Assembly (NCBI RefSeq): GCF_034048115.1 | Contig: NZ_CP139145.1 | Location: 4,154,001 to 4,218,000 of the forward strand | DNA length: 64,000 bases | Direction: 5' to 3' | Origin: Pseudarthrobacter sp. IC2-21 | Lineage (GTDB): Bacteria > Actinomycetota > Actinomycetes > Actinomycetales > Micrococcaceae | Shown here: positions 42,432 through 51,095 of the stretch, in pieces | Numbering within the stretch: the stretch's first letter is position 1 | Layout of the letters: each line of letters opens with the position of its first letter | The notes under the pieces: generated by a model | Told to the model about the DNA's origin: nothing | The model's database searches: none | What the model saw: the letters and a program-made list of their open reading frames with translations, nothing else | Position numbers and translations under genes: made by a program

Positions 42432-43556
42432 ATGAGAACGTTCGCCAATCCGTTCCACGTCCCCACCCACCGGCAGCCCACGCCGAAACTGAAGATCGCC
42501 GTCGTCGGAGCCGGCTACTGGGGACCGAACCTCGCCCGTAACCTGCAGTCCAGCCCCGACTGGGACCTGGTGGCCATCTGCGATCTGGACATCGAGCGGG
42601 CAGCGAAGCTGGCCGCATCCCTGGGTGACATTCCCGTCGTCGAGTCCCTGGATGAACTCCTGGACACCCTCGACGTGGACGCCGTCGCGATTGCCACGCC
42701 GGCCCGCACCCATTACGGGACGGTGATGACGGCCCTGCGGGCCGGCAAGCATGTGCTGGTGGAAAAACCGCTCGCAGACAGCCGGGCACACGGGCTGGAG
42801 ATGGTGGCCGAGGCCGAGGCGAACGGCCTGGTGCTAATGGCGGACCACACGTACTGCTACACGCCCGCGGTGCTGAAGATGCAGGAACTGGTGCAGGAAG
42901 GTTCCCTGGGCGAAATCCTGTTCGTTGACTCCATCAGGATCAACCTTGGACTCGTCCAGCCCGATGTGGATGTGTTTTGGGACCTTGCCCCGCATGACCT
43001 CGCCATCCTGGACTTTGTGCTCCCCGGCGGCCTGAACCCTGCGGAAGTTTCCGCGTTCGGCGCGGACCCGTTGGGTACCGGGCGCGACTGCGTGGGCCAC
43101 CTGAATTTCAAGCTGCCCAACGACGCCACTGCCCACGTCAACGTGAACTGGCTGAGTCCAACCAAAATCCGGCAGATGGTGATTGGCGGATCGTTGCGGA
43201 CCCTGGTGTGGGACGACCTGAACCCGCAACAGCGGCTCAGCGTTTACGATCGCGGCGTCAGCCTGGACCGGCAGGCCAAATCGGCCGGAGAAAGAAAGGC
43301 GTCCGCAATCTCCTACCGGCTCGGCGACACCTGGTCCCCGGCGCTTCCCGAACGGGAGGCCTTGGGCCAGGTCGTCGAAGAGCTGGCCTCGTGCATCCGC
43401 ACCAAGCGGGAAGCCCGCACCGGCGGGGCATCCGGCCTGCGGGTCCTCTCCGTGTTGGAGGCCGTGACGCACAGCCTCAGCATGGACGGCCAGGCCGCCC
43501 CGGTGGCAGGGTATGAGCTGGCCGCCGCGGGCGCTCAGCTGGGGCGTGCGCTGTGA
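42432..43556 (+). CDS. Gfo/Idh/MocA-family NAD(P)-dependent sugar oxidoreductase
   Basis: A 374-residue oxidoreductase with a Rossmann fold at IAVVGAGYWGPNLARN (about 19-34), the family EKPLAD motif (about 117-122) and a C-terminal alpha/beta domain. Related enzymes of glycan loci oxidise C3 of UDP-sugars (for example WlbA/WbpB). With the DegT aminotransferase and acyltransferase downstream it could build a 3-acetamido sugar. It overlaps the following epimerase gene by 4 nt. Confidence 0.87.
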   Translation: MRTFANPFHVPTHRQPTPKLKIAVVGAGYWGPNLARNLQSSPDWDLVAICDLDIERAAKLAASLGDIPVVESLDELLDTLDVDAVAIATPARTHYGTVMTALRAGKHVLVEKPLADSRAHGLEMVAEAEANGLVLMADHTYCYTPAVLKMQELVQEGSLGEILFVDSIRINLGLVQPDVDVFWDLAPHDLAILDFVLPGGLNPAEVSAFGADPLGTGRDCVGHLNFKLPNDATAHVNVNWLSPTKIRQMVIGGSLRTLVWDDLNPQQRLSVYDRGVSLDRQAKSAGERKASAISYRLGDTWSPALPEREALGQVVEELASCIRTKREARTGGASGLRVLSVLEAVTHSLSMDGQAAPVAGYELAAAGAQLGRAL

Positions 43557-44548
43557 GCGAGCTTCAGGGGGCCCGCGTCCTGGTGACCGGCGGCGCAGGA
43601 ACCATCGGTTCGACACTGGTGGATGCGCTCCTGGACGCCGGGGTGAACCGCATTGATGTGCTGGACAATCTTGTCCGCGGCCGGCTCGGCAATCTCGAGC
43701 AGGCACTGGAAAGCGGCCGGGTTGAACTCATCCACGGAGACATCGGCAACCGCGACCTGGTTCACGATCTCACCACGGGCAAGGACCTGGTTTTTCATCA
43801 GGCGGCCATCCGGATCACGCAGTGCGCCGAGGAACCGCGGCTGGCCCTTGAAGTCATGGTGGACGGGACCTTCAACATCCTCGAAGCGGCCGCGGAACAC
43901 CGGGTGGACAAGCTCATCGCGGCTTCCAGCGCCTCGGTCTACGGCATGGCGGAGGAATTTCCCACCACTGAACGCCACCACCATGCCAATAACGACACCT
44001 TTTACGGCGCCGCGAAGTCGTTCAACGAAGGTATGGCCCGGAGCTTCCACGCCATGGCGGGGCTGGAGTACGTGATGCTGCGTTACTTCAACGTCTACGG
44101 GCCCAGGATGGATGTCCACGGCCTCTACACCGAAGTCCTGGTCCGGTGGATGGAACGGATCATGGACGGCAAACCGCCGCTGATATTCGGCAATGGCCTG
44201 CAGACCATGGACTTCGTGTTCACCGCGGATGTGGCCCGGGCCAACGTGTTGGCCGCCGCGAGCAGCGTCAGCCAGGGCATCTACAACGTGGCCAGCGGAA
44301 CCGAGACCAGCCTGCTGGAAATGGCGCAGGCCCTGCTGCGCGTCATGGATTCGGACCTGACGGTGGAGCACGGCCCGGACCGGCCGGTGAACAGCGTGGT
44401 GCGCCGGCTTGCGGACACCACGGCTGCCCGGCAGGACCTGGGCTTCAAAGCAGAGGTGGAACTCGAAGAAGGACTTCGCGAACTCGTCAGCTGGTGGAAG
44501 CCGCTGCGGGAGGAAATTGCCGCGAGCAGGAAAGCTGGTGTCCGATGA
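43553..44548 (+). CDS. NAD-dependent nucleotide-sugar epimerase/dehydratase (extended SDR)
   Basis: A 331-residue extended SDR with the GxxGxxG motif in TGGAGTIGS (about 11-19) and the catalytic YxxxK as FYGAAKS (about 151-157). The layout fits a UDP-glucose/GlcNAc 4-epimerase or dehydratase. The GTG start overlaps the preceding stop (4 nt), and its own stop overlaps the next start. The precise sugar cannot be told. Confidence 0.87.
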   Translation: MSELQGARVLVTGGAGTIGSTLVDALLDAGVNRIDVLDNLVRGRLGNLEQALESGRVELIHGDIGNRDLVHDLTTGKDLVFHQAAIRITQCAEEPRLALEVMVDGTFNILEAAAEHRVDKLIAASSASVYGMAEEFPTTERHHHANNDTFYGAAKSFNEGMARSFHAMAGLEYVMLRYFNVYGPRMDVHGLYTEVLVRWMERIMDGKPPLIFGNGLQTMDFVFTADVARANVLAAASSVSQGIYNVASGTETSLLEMAQALLRVMDSDLTVEHGPDRPVNSVVRRLADTTAARQDLGFKAEVELEEGLRELVSWWKPLREEIAASRKAGVR

Positions 44549-45711
44549 CCGCAGAAGCAGCCGTTGCCCGGATCAACGTCATGAAGCCCTGGCTCGGTGA
44601 CGAGGAAGCGCAGGCACTGGCGGAAGTGGTGGCCTCCGGCTGGGTGGCCCAGGGGCCCCGGGTCAAGGAATTTGAGGGGGCCTTCGCGGCCTCGCAGGAG
44701 GTCCATCACGCCGTCGCGACCTCCAGCTGCACCACGGCCCTGCACCTCGCACTGGTGGTTGCCGGGATCGGGCCGGGGGATGACGTGGTGGTGCCGTCGC
44801 TGTCCTTCATTGCCACTGCCAACGCTGTGACGTATGTGGGGGCCAATCCGGTCTTCTGCGACGTTGACCCCGCCACCGGCAACGTGACTGCCGAGACCAT
44901 CCACGCCGCCCTGACGCTGGACACGCGGGCCGTCATCGTCGTGGACCAGGGCGGGGTGCCGGTGGACCTGGACCCCATCCGCGAGCTCTGCGACCGGCAC
45001 GAAATCACCGTGATCGAGGACGCCGCCTGTGCCGTGGGCTCCCAATATAAAGGGCGGCCTGTGGGCACGGGCGCGGACGTGACCGTGTGGTCGTTCCATC
45101 CGCGCAAGATCCTCACCACCGGGGAAGGCGGGATGCTCACCACGCAGCGGGCAGACTGGGCCGCGCGTGCCCGGACGCTGCGCGAGCATTCAATGAGCGT
45201 CTCCGCGACTGACCGGCACGGTTCCTTGCTTGCGCCGCCGGAGGTCTATCTCGAGATCGGCTTCAACTACCGGATGACCGACCTGCAGGCCGCCGTCGGG
45301 ATGGTGCAACTGCGGCGGCTGGCCCAGATCGTGGAGCGGCGCCGGGAGATAGCCGCGGCGTACGTGGCCGGGCTGGCAGGAGTTCGGGGCCTGCGCTTCG
45401 TGTCTGATCCCCCCTACGGAACCACCAACTTCCAGTCCTGCTGGGTTGAGGTGCTGCCCGCTTTTGGAACCAGCCGTGATGGCCTGCTGTCCCGCCTTGC
45501 GGATGCCGGGATTTCTGCCAGGCGCGGCATCATGGCCGCCCACCGTCAACCCGCATACCGCGGCCGCGACTACGGCAACGCGGGGCTGCGGCAGACCGAG
45601 CGCATGACGGACCGGACACTGATCCTCCCCGTATTCCACGAGTTGGACACGGTGAGCATGAACCGGATCATCAACACGATCAAGGCTGCCGCACAAGGAG
45701 CGGGCACGTGA
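44545..45711 (+). CDS. DegT/DnrJ/EryC1 sugar aminotransferase (first copy)
   Basis: A 388-residue PLP enzyme that transfers an amino group to a keto-sugar nucleotide. Typical parts are MKPWLGDEEAQALAEVVASGWV, the TSSCTTALHLAL substrate loop, VIEDAACAVGSQYKG, and the cofactor-lysine region WSFHPRKILTTGEGGML. The start at 44545 overlaps the epimerase stop (ATGA). Nucleotide-sugar identity is unknown. Confidence 0.88.
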   Translation: MTAEAAVARINVMKPWLGDEEAQALAEVVASGWVAQGPRVKEFEGAFAASQEVHHAVATSSCTTALHLALVVAGIGPGDDVVVPSLSFIATANAVTYVGANPVFCDVDPATGNVTAETIHAALTLDTRAVIVVDQGGVPVDLDPIRELCDRHEITVIEDAACAVGSQYKGRPVGTGADVTVWSFHPRKILTTGEGGMLTTQRADWAARARTLREHSMSVSATDRHGSLLAPPEVYLEIGFNYRMTDLQAAVGMVQLRRLAQIVERRREIAAAYVAGLAGVRGLRFVSDPPYGTTNFQSCWVEVLPAFGTSRDGLLSRLADAGISARRGIMAAHRQPAYRGRDYGNAGLRQTERMTDRTLILPVFHELDTVSMNRIINTIKAAAQGAGT

Positions 45712-46367
45712 GTGAGCTGATTCTGATTGCCGCCAGCGGCCTGGCCCGCGAAGTGTTGGCCATGGTCCGCGGCAGCGGCCAATACGACGTCGTGGGCCTG
45801 CTTGATGATGACAAGGAGATGGCGGGGGTCACCGTTGACGGGGCGCCCGTGCTGGGAACCATCGACGACGCGTACAAGTACACGCACGCGTTCATCCTGG
45901 TCTGCCTGGGCTCCGGCAAGGCGCGGGAAATGGTGGTGGACCGGCTCAGCATCATGGGCCTGCACGAGGCCCGGTACGCCACGGCGATCGACCCGTCCGT
46001 GCAGTACCCGGAGGGGTGCCGGATCGGCCGGGGCAGCATCCTGCTGCGCAATGTCACGCTGACAGCCTCGGTCACCCTGGGCGCGCACGTGGTGGCGATG
46101 CCGTCCGTGACCTTCACGCACGACGACGACGTCGCGGACTTCGCGACCTTCGCCGCCGGTGTGTCTTTGGGCGGCGGCGTCCGGGTTGGCCGGGCCGCTT
46201 ACCTGGGGATGAATTCGAGCATCCGCGAACGGACCTCGGTGGGTGCCTACGCCACCGTGGGGATGGGCGCTGCCGTGCTCAGCAACGTGCCCGACGGCGA
46301 GACCTGGGTGGGCGTCCCGGGTCACCCCATCGACCGGGAAGCCTTCTGCATCGGGGGCAGGCAGTGA
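45708..46367 (+). CDS. NeuD/PglD-like sugar O/N-acyltransferase
   Basis: A 219-residue protein with an N-terminal Rossmann-like PglD domain (LILIAASGLAREVLAMV) and a C-terminal left-handed beta helix of hexapeptide repeats (from about 90; GRGSILLRNVTLTASVTLGAHVV). It acetylates amino sugars such as those made by the neighbouring aminotransferases. GTG start and 4-nt overlaps with both neighbours show tight coupling. Confidence 0.86.
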   Translation: MSELILIAASGLAREVLAMVRGSGQYDVVGLLDDDKEMAGVTVDGAPVLGTIDDAYKYTHAFILVCLGSGKAREMVVDRLSIMGLHEARYATAIDPSVQYPEGCRIGRGSILLRNVTLTASVTLGAHVVAMPSVTFTHDDDVADFATFAAGVSLGGGVRVGRAAYLGMNSSIRERTSVGAYATVGMGAAVLSNVPDGETWVGVPGHPIDREAFCIGGRQ

Positions 46368-47503
46368 GCGCGGGGATGCCGGTCCGGACGGACGCCGCAG
46401 TCCCCTTGGTGGATTTGGTGGCCCAGCAGGCTGACGTGAACGCGGAGGTCATGGCAGGGCTCGCGGAGATTTTCCGCCAGGCGGCCTTCGTCGGCGGCCC
46501 GGCCGTGGCGGAATTCGAGACGGCGTACGCCGGGTTCCTGGGAGCCCGCCACTGTGTGGGCGTGGCCAACGGGACCGACGCGCTGGAACTGGCGCTGCGC
46601 GCGGCCGGTGTTGAGGCCGGCGATGAGGTCATCCTGCCCGCAAATACCTTCATCGCCACGGCGGAGGCGGCCAGCAGGATCGGCGCCGTTCCCGTGCCCG
46701 TTGACGTCGATCCTGACTACCTGCTGATTGACCCGGAGGCCGTTGCCGCCGCTGTCACGGCGCGGACGCGGGCCGTTGTTCCGGTGCACCTTTTCGGCCA
46801 GACAGCTTTCGTGGAGCGGCTCATTCCCATTGCCTCGGCCTGCGGCGCCGTGATCGTCGAGGACGCCGCGCAGTCGCAGGGGGCCACCAGGTTTGGCCGT
46901 TCCGCGGGAACCTTGGGGCTGGCGGCCGGAACGAGCTTTTACCCCGGGAAGAACCTGGGGGCTGCCGGCGACGCGGGTGCAGTGGTAACGGACGACGACG
47001 GCGTGGCAGCCCGCGTGCGGACGCTCAGTTCCCACGGGAGCCTGCGGAAGTACGAGCATGACGTGGTGGGGTTCAACTCCCGCCTGGACGCCGTCCAGGC
47101 GGTGGTGCTTCGCGCGAAGTTGGCACGGTTGCAGGAGTGGAACCGTCAGCGGCGGGCAGCTGCTGAACGCTACAGGCTTCTGCTCGCGGACATGCCGTCC
47201 GTTGAGCTTCCAAGGGAAGCTCCCGGCAATGTGGATGCCTGGCATCTGTACGTTGTTCGGGTTCCCGACCGGGACGCAGTGCTCGCCGCCCTGCACGCCG
47301 CGGGTATCCAGGCCGGGGTCCACTATCCGGTGCCGGTGCACCGCAGTGGCGCCTACGCCGGCGCGGGAATGCGCGCAGGCTCGTTCCCCGTGGCCGAAGC
47401 TGCCGCGGGCCGCATCCTTTCCCTGCCGCTGTTTCCGCACATCACGGAGGCACAGCAGGAACGGGTTGTTGCGGCGCTGACCCTCGCAGTAGCTGGCGAT
47501 TAG
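46364..47503 (+). CDS. DegT/DnrJ/EryC1 sugar aminotransferase (second copy)
   Basis: A 379-residue PLP aminotransferase. Landmarks are VPLVDLVAQQADV, GVANGTDALELALRAAG, VEDAAQSQGA and the lysine region SFYPGKNLGAAGDAGA. It differs clearly from the first copy (PGKNLG rather than HPRKIL), so it is not a recent duplicate and probably acts on a different keto sugar, in the manner of FdtB/QdtB/WlbC-type enzymes. The GTG start overlaps the acyltransferase stop. Confidence 0.88.
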   Translation: MSAGMPVRTDAAVPLVDLVAQQADVNAEVMAGLAEIFRQAAFVGGPAVAEFETAYAGFLGARHCVGVANGTDALELALRAAGVEAGDEVILPANTFIATAEAASRIGAVPVPVDVDPDYLLIDPEAVAAAVTARTRAVVPVHLFGQTAFVERLIPIASACGAVIVEDAAQSQGATRFGRSAGTLGLAAGTSFYPGKNLGAAGDAGAVVTDDDGVAARVRTLSSHGSLRKYEHDVVGFNSRLDAVQAVVLRAKLARLQEWNRQRRAAAERYRLLLADMPSVELPREAPGNVDAWHLYVVRVPDRDAVLAALHAAGIQAGVHYPVPVHRSGAYAGAGMRAGSFPVAEAAAGRILSLPLFPHITEAQQERVVAALTLAVAGD

Positions 47504-47506
47504 CAA

Positions 47507-49063
47507 ATGACCCGCGAATACAACACGACGGCAGACCGAGAACTCCCCCAAGAGGTCTCAGCGTCCCCCACCTCCACAGCCGCCCTGGGCTCGGCAGTGA
47601 AGAAAGGTGCCGTGTGGACGGCGGGCAGCACCGTGCTGCTCCGGCTGGGTAACATCGCCCTCATGGCTGTCGTAGCCAGAATCGTCTCACCCAACGAGTT
47701 GGGAATTTTCACCCTTGCCGTGACCGTCCATACGGTAATCGTCAGCCTCGCCGAACTGGGGACAGCGTCCGCGATTGCACGGTCAGACCTGGATCTCAAG
47801 CGGATTGCGCCTACCGTGGCCGCCGTCTCGATCGTCAGCAGTGTGCTGATGGCAGTTCCGTTATTCATCTTCGCTAACGACATCGCGACCCTCTTGGGCA
47901 GCGCTGAGGCGGGCCCCTCGATGAAGATCATGGCACTGGGTGTTGCCCTGATTGGCCCATTGGCTGTGCCGGGGGCACTCTTGCTCCGGGACTTTCGGCA
48001 GAATGTGATCTTTTGGGCTTCGGCGGTCGCCTTCGTGCCCGGAAGCGCTACCTTGGTGTTGCTCGCCCTGCAGGGCAGCGGGCCGGAGTCCTTCGCATGG
48101 TCCCGGATAGTGGGTCAGGTCGTGATGGGGGCAGTGATCCTGTCGGCAACGGGGCGCCCTGCATTGCCCCGGCTTGACCTGAAAATACTCAAGCCGCTGA
48201 TCGTTTTTGGACTGCCCCTGGCCGGAGCAAACCTCCTCAGCCAAGTGCTGCTTAACGCCGACTACCTCTTCATCGGCAGGATGCTGGGCGCGACTGAGCT
48301 CGGCGTCTATTTCCTTGCGTTCAGCGTCGCTATGTGGCCCACGGCTGTCATCGGCTCAATGTTGAACGGGCTGGTCCTTCCAGCCATCTCCACCGTTCGT
48401 CGCGACGGCGGCGATGTGGCTGAGGCCGTCAAGGTTGGTCTGCGGACCGTTGCGCTTGTTGCGTTTCCATTGGCGGCATTCCTGTGCGCCTTCTCGTTGC
48501 CTATTGTGGAAACCGTATACGGTGCGTCGTGGCGGGCAGCGGCTCCTGCATTGTCCATCCTCGCCGTGTATGGCGCAGCATCTGTAATAGGCCTATTTCT
48601 TGCGAACGTCATCATCGCGGCTGGGCGCACTGCGGTCCTCCTAACGGTCCAGATCTGTGCCCTTACAGTCCTCCTGCCCGGACTACCAGCAGGGATCAAC
48701 TTGGGCGGGATCGAGGGTGCTGCTGTCGCCCACCTACTGGTTATAGTCACGGTCACCTCACCGGTTTACATCATCGCCTTACGACGGTTGACGGGTGTGA
48801 CGGTCTCAGCCCTCCTAGCTACTCTGGCCCCTCCGGCCCTGGCGTCGACGTTGACTGGGCTGATCGCCTGGGCGGCCACTTTAGGTCTATCGGAGCCCTT
48901 CCAAAAGATCGCGGTTGGCGGTGTCATTGGCCTTTGCTTGTACATGTTCCTCAACCGCCGCAGCATTGGTGCGCTGCTTCCCGCCCGGCTTCTTCCCCGC
49001 GGCTACAAGGGGCAAGAAAAGCCAGAGTCACGAACGGGCAATGGCAAAAGGAGTTCAACATGA
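47507..49063 (+). CDS. Wzx-type lipid-linked oligosaccharide flippase
   Basis: A 518-residue polysaccharide-transport protein with about thirteen to fourteen hydrophobic helices of the MviN/MATE/Wzx superfamily. The start AVKKGAVWTAGSTVLLRLGNIALMAVVARIVSPNELG is characteristic. It flips the lipid-linked repeat unit across the membrane. It lies 3 bp after the aminotransferase. G+C appears slightly lower from here on, which suggests a separately acquired part of the locus. Confidence 0.89.
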   Translation: MTREYNTTADRELPQEVSASPTSTAALGSAVKKGAVWTAGSTVLLRLGNIALMAVVARIVSPNELGIFTLAVTVHTVIVSLAELGTASAIARSDLDLKRIAPTVAAVSIVSSVLMAVPLFIFANDIATLLGSAEAGPSMKIMALGVALIGPLAVPGALLLRDFRQNVIFWASAVAFVPGSATLVLLALQGSGPESFAWSRIVGQVVMGAVILSATGRPALPRLDLKILKPLIVFGLPLAGANLLSQVLLNADYLFIGRMLGATELGVYFLAFSVAMWPTAVIGSMLNGLVLPAISTVRRDGGDVAEAVKVGLRTVALVAFPLAAFLCAFSLPIVETVYGASWRAAAPALSILAVYGAASVIGLFLANVIIAAGRTAVLLTVQICALTVLLPGLPAGINLGGIEGAAVAHLLVIVTVTSPVYIIALRRLTGVTVSALLATLAPPALASTLTGLIAWAATLGLSEPFQKIAVGGVIGLCLYMFLNRRSIGALLPARLLPRGYKGQEKPESRTGNGKRSST

Positions 49064-49125
49064 GCGCCATCCTCCCACTTCCCACGACTAATCCGCTGAC
49101 AGAGAAAGTCCAAGGCCGTGTTTAG
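49060..49125 (+). CDS. short leader ORF overlapping flippase end and GT2 start
   Basis: A 21-codon frame (MSAILPLPTTNPLTEKVQGRV) with a far better ribosome-binding site (AAAAGGAG) than the downstream glycosyltransferase has. It begins in the flippase stop (ATGA) and ends 8 bp inside the next gene, in another frame. It may serve translational coupling, or be the true start of the glycosyltransferase separated by a frameshift. Confidence 0.4.
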   Translation: MSAILPLPTTNPLTEKVQGRV

Positions 49126-50191
49126 GCGGATCCGGCAAGGCAAAGGCGATCGCACCCCGGAAGTCCTGGTGGTGGTCCCGTGCTACAACTATGGTCGCTA
49201 CCTGGAGGCCTGCGTGGACAGTCTCGTATCGCAGGAAGGCGTGTCCGTTCGCGTCCACATCCTCGATGATGCCTCGACAGATGGCAGTGAGTTGGTGGCG
49301 CAAGCGATCGCTGAACGTGAACCGCGCGTCCAGGTCACTCTGCATGCCACCAACCGCGGCCATATCGCCACATACAACGAAGGCCTGCGAGCGGTCGATT
49401 CAGACTATGTGGTACTGCTCTCGGCTGATGATTTGCTGGCACCGGGTGCGCTGGCCCGCGCAACATCCCTGATGGACGCATTCCCTTACGTTGGCCTGGT
49501 TTACGGCCATCCTCAGGCGTTCGAGAGGGAACCCGCACCCGAGCAAGGCCGGCTTAGGAACTGGTCGGTGTGGCCAGGAGAAAGCTGGATCGCTGCCCAA
49601 TGCCGGCGGGGGCTGAATATTATCAGTAGTCCTGAAGCCGTAGTCCGTACCTCTGTCCAGCACCAGGTGGGCTACTACGATCCTGGGCTCCCTCATTCCG
49701 GAGACTTGGAAATGTGGCTTCGCATCGCGGATGTGGCAGGAGTGGGAAGGGTGAACGGGGTGGATCAGGCTTACCACCGCGTCCACTCCAGCAGCATGAT
49801 GGCGGTCAGCTACGGCACGGTGCTGGCCGATATAGAAGAGCGCGTCAAGGCCTACGACTCTTTCTTTGCTGGAAGTGCGCTCGATGAAGCGCGGATAAAT
49901 CAATTGAGGGCTGTCGCCAACCGTCGGATGGCGGAGGAAGCACTTGAGTGGTCGGCGGCATCGTGCCGGATCGATGCAGTTTCAACTGCCGAAATCGATA
50001 GAGCCGTCTCCTTTGCCCTCAGGCTCCATCCGGCGGTTGCCTGGTCGCCTGCCTACATGGACTACCAAAGCAGTGCTGGGTTCGCCGTCGGCCCTAATTT
50101 GAGCACCACTTGGGCGGCTCGGCGGGGGTCCATCCAACGTAGTTTAGGACCTCGCCTCCGGTGGCATCTGTGGAGGAGATATGGAATCTGA
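49118..50191 (+). CDS. glycosyltransferase family 2
   Basis: A 357-residue GT2 enzyme. The GT-A fold begins at EVLVVVPCYNYGRYLEACVDSL, with the nucleotide-binding ILDDASTDGS (about 50-59) and a DxD-like metal motif in LLSADDLLAPGAL. The GTG start at 49118 has only a weak ribosome-binding site, so initiation may depend on the overlapping 21-codon leader. It overlaps the next gene by 11 nt. Donor and acceptor are unknown. Confidence 0.85.
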   Translation: MFRRIRQGKGDRTPEVLVVVPCYNYGRYLEACVDSLVSQEGVSVRVHILDDASTDGSELVAQAIAEREPRVQVTLHATNRGHIATYNEGLRAVDSDYVVLLSADDLLAPGALARATSLMDAFPYVGLVYGHPQAFEREPAPEQGRLRNWSVWPGESWIAAQCRRGLNIISSPEAVVRTSVQHQVGYYDPGLPHSGDLEMWLRIADVAGVGRVNGVDQAYHRVHSSSMMAVSYGTVLADIEERVKAYDSFFAGSALDEARINQLRAVANRRMAEEALEWSAASCRIDAVSTAEIDRAVSFALRLHPAVAWSPAYMDYQSSAGFAVGPNLSTTWAARRGSIQRSLGPRLRWHLWRRYGI

Positions 50192-51095
50192 AATGCACGA
50201 CTTCGCCGTGATCACTCCCAGCTATGCTCCGGATAGCGAACTCTGCCGTGACCTGAATCGCTCTGTCCTCCGGTGGACTCCGCCCGACGTCCGACACCAC
50301 ATCATCGTGCCCCGGCAGGACCTTCCGGTATTTCGCATGCTCGCCAATGACCGGACGATCATCCACGACGACAGGGAGTTCCTTCCCCCCACCATCCGCA
50401 GACTGCCGCACGTGAATATGTGGGTTAATACGCGGCAGCCTTGGCTTCCCGTGCGAGGCTGGATCACGCAGCAGCTGGTCAAGCTCGCCGCCGCAGCGAA
50501 TTTGGAGGCGGACGCTGTACTGCTCATGGATTCGGACATGGTTCTGGTGGCTCCCACTGACTTGTCTTCATTCCAGCAAGACGGAAAGCTTGCGATGTAT
50601 CGAAAACCCGGCGCCGTTCATTCTGGCCTTCCCCGTCACCGGCAATGGCTAGAGACTTCTCACGCTCTGCTGGGTTTGGAACAGCCGGGGCCTGAAGACC
50701 TCACTGACTACATCTGCTGGCCGTGCGTATGGGACCCGGGAATAGTAAGGTCCCTGCTCCGTCGGGTGGAGAGCACCCAACAGGTCCCCTGGCAGACCGC
50801 ATTGACTTCGCAACTCCACTTCTCCGAAATGATGCTTTACGGCGCCTATGTTGACGGCGTCCTTGGCGGGCCGCAGGCAACGGCATCATCGATGAACAGT
50901 GTTGCCTACTCGGCAGAAATGCCGCTAGGACTCAAAGAGATCAGCGAACTGCTTATGAGGGCCCATGGAGTTCAGTCCGTGATGATTTCAGCAAAATCCG
51001 GGATTCCCTACCATGTCCGGGCCACGGCCTTGCAGGAATTCGCTGACACTTTGTCCGGCGCAGGACCCAAGGACAAAGTCGGAGGTGCCCCATGA
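50181..51095 (+). CDS. DUF6492-like putative glycosyltransferase
   Basis: A 304-residue protein that begins FAVITPSYAPDSELCRDLNRSV and contains LLMDSDMVLVAPTDL, a DSD metal-type motif as in GT-A glycosyltransferases. The layout matches the DUF6492 family found in polysaccharide loci. It probably adds a sugar to the repeat unit. The start at 50181 overlaps the GT2 gene by 11 nt, and the end overlaps the next start by 4 nt. Confidence 0.75.
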   Translation: MESEMHDFAVITPSYAPDSELCRDLNRSVLRWTPPDVRHHIIVPRQDLPVFRMLANDRTIIHDDREFLPPTIRRLPHVNMWVNTRQPWLPVRGWITQQLVKLAAAANLEADAVLLMDSDMVLVAPTDLSSFQQDGKLAMYRKPGAVHSGLPRHRQWLETSHALLGLEQPGPEDLTDYICWPCVWDPGIVRSLLRRVESTQQVPWQTALTSQLHFSEMMLYGAYVDGVLGGPQATASSMNSVAYSAEMPLGLKEISELLMRAHGVQSVMISAKSGIPYHVRATALQEFADTLSGAGPKDKVGGAP

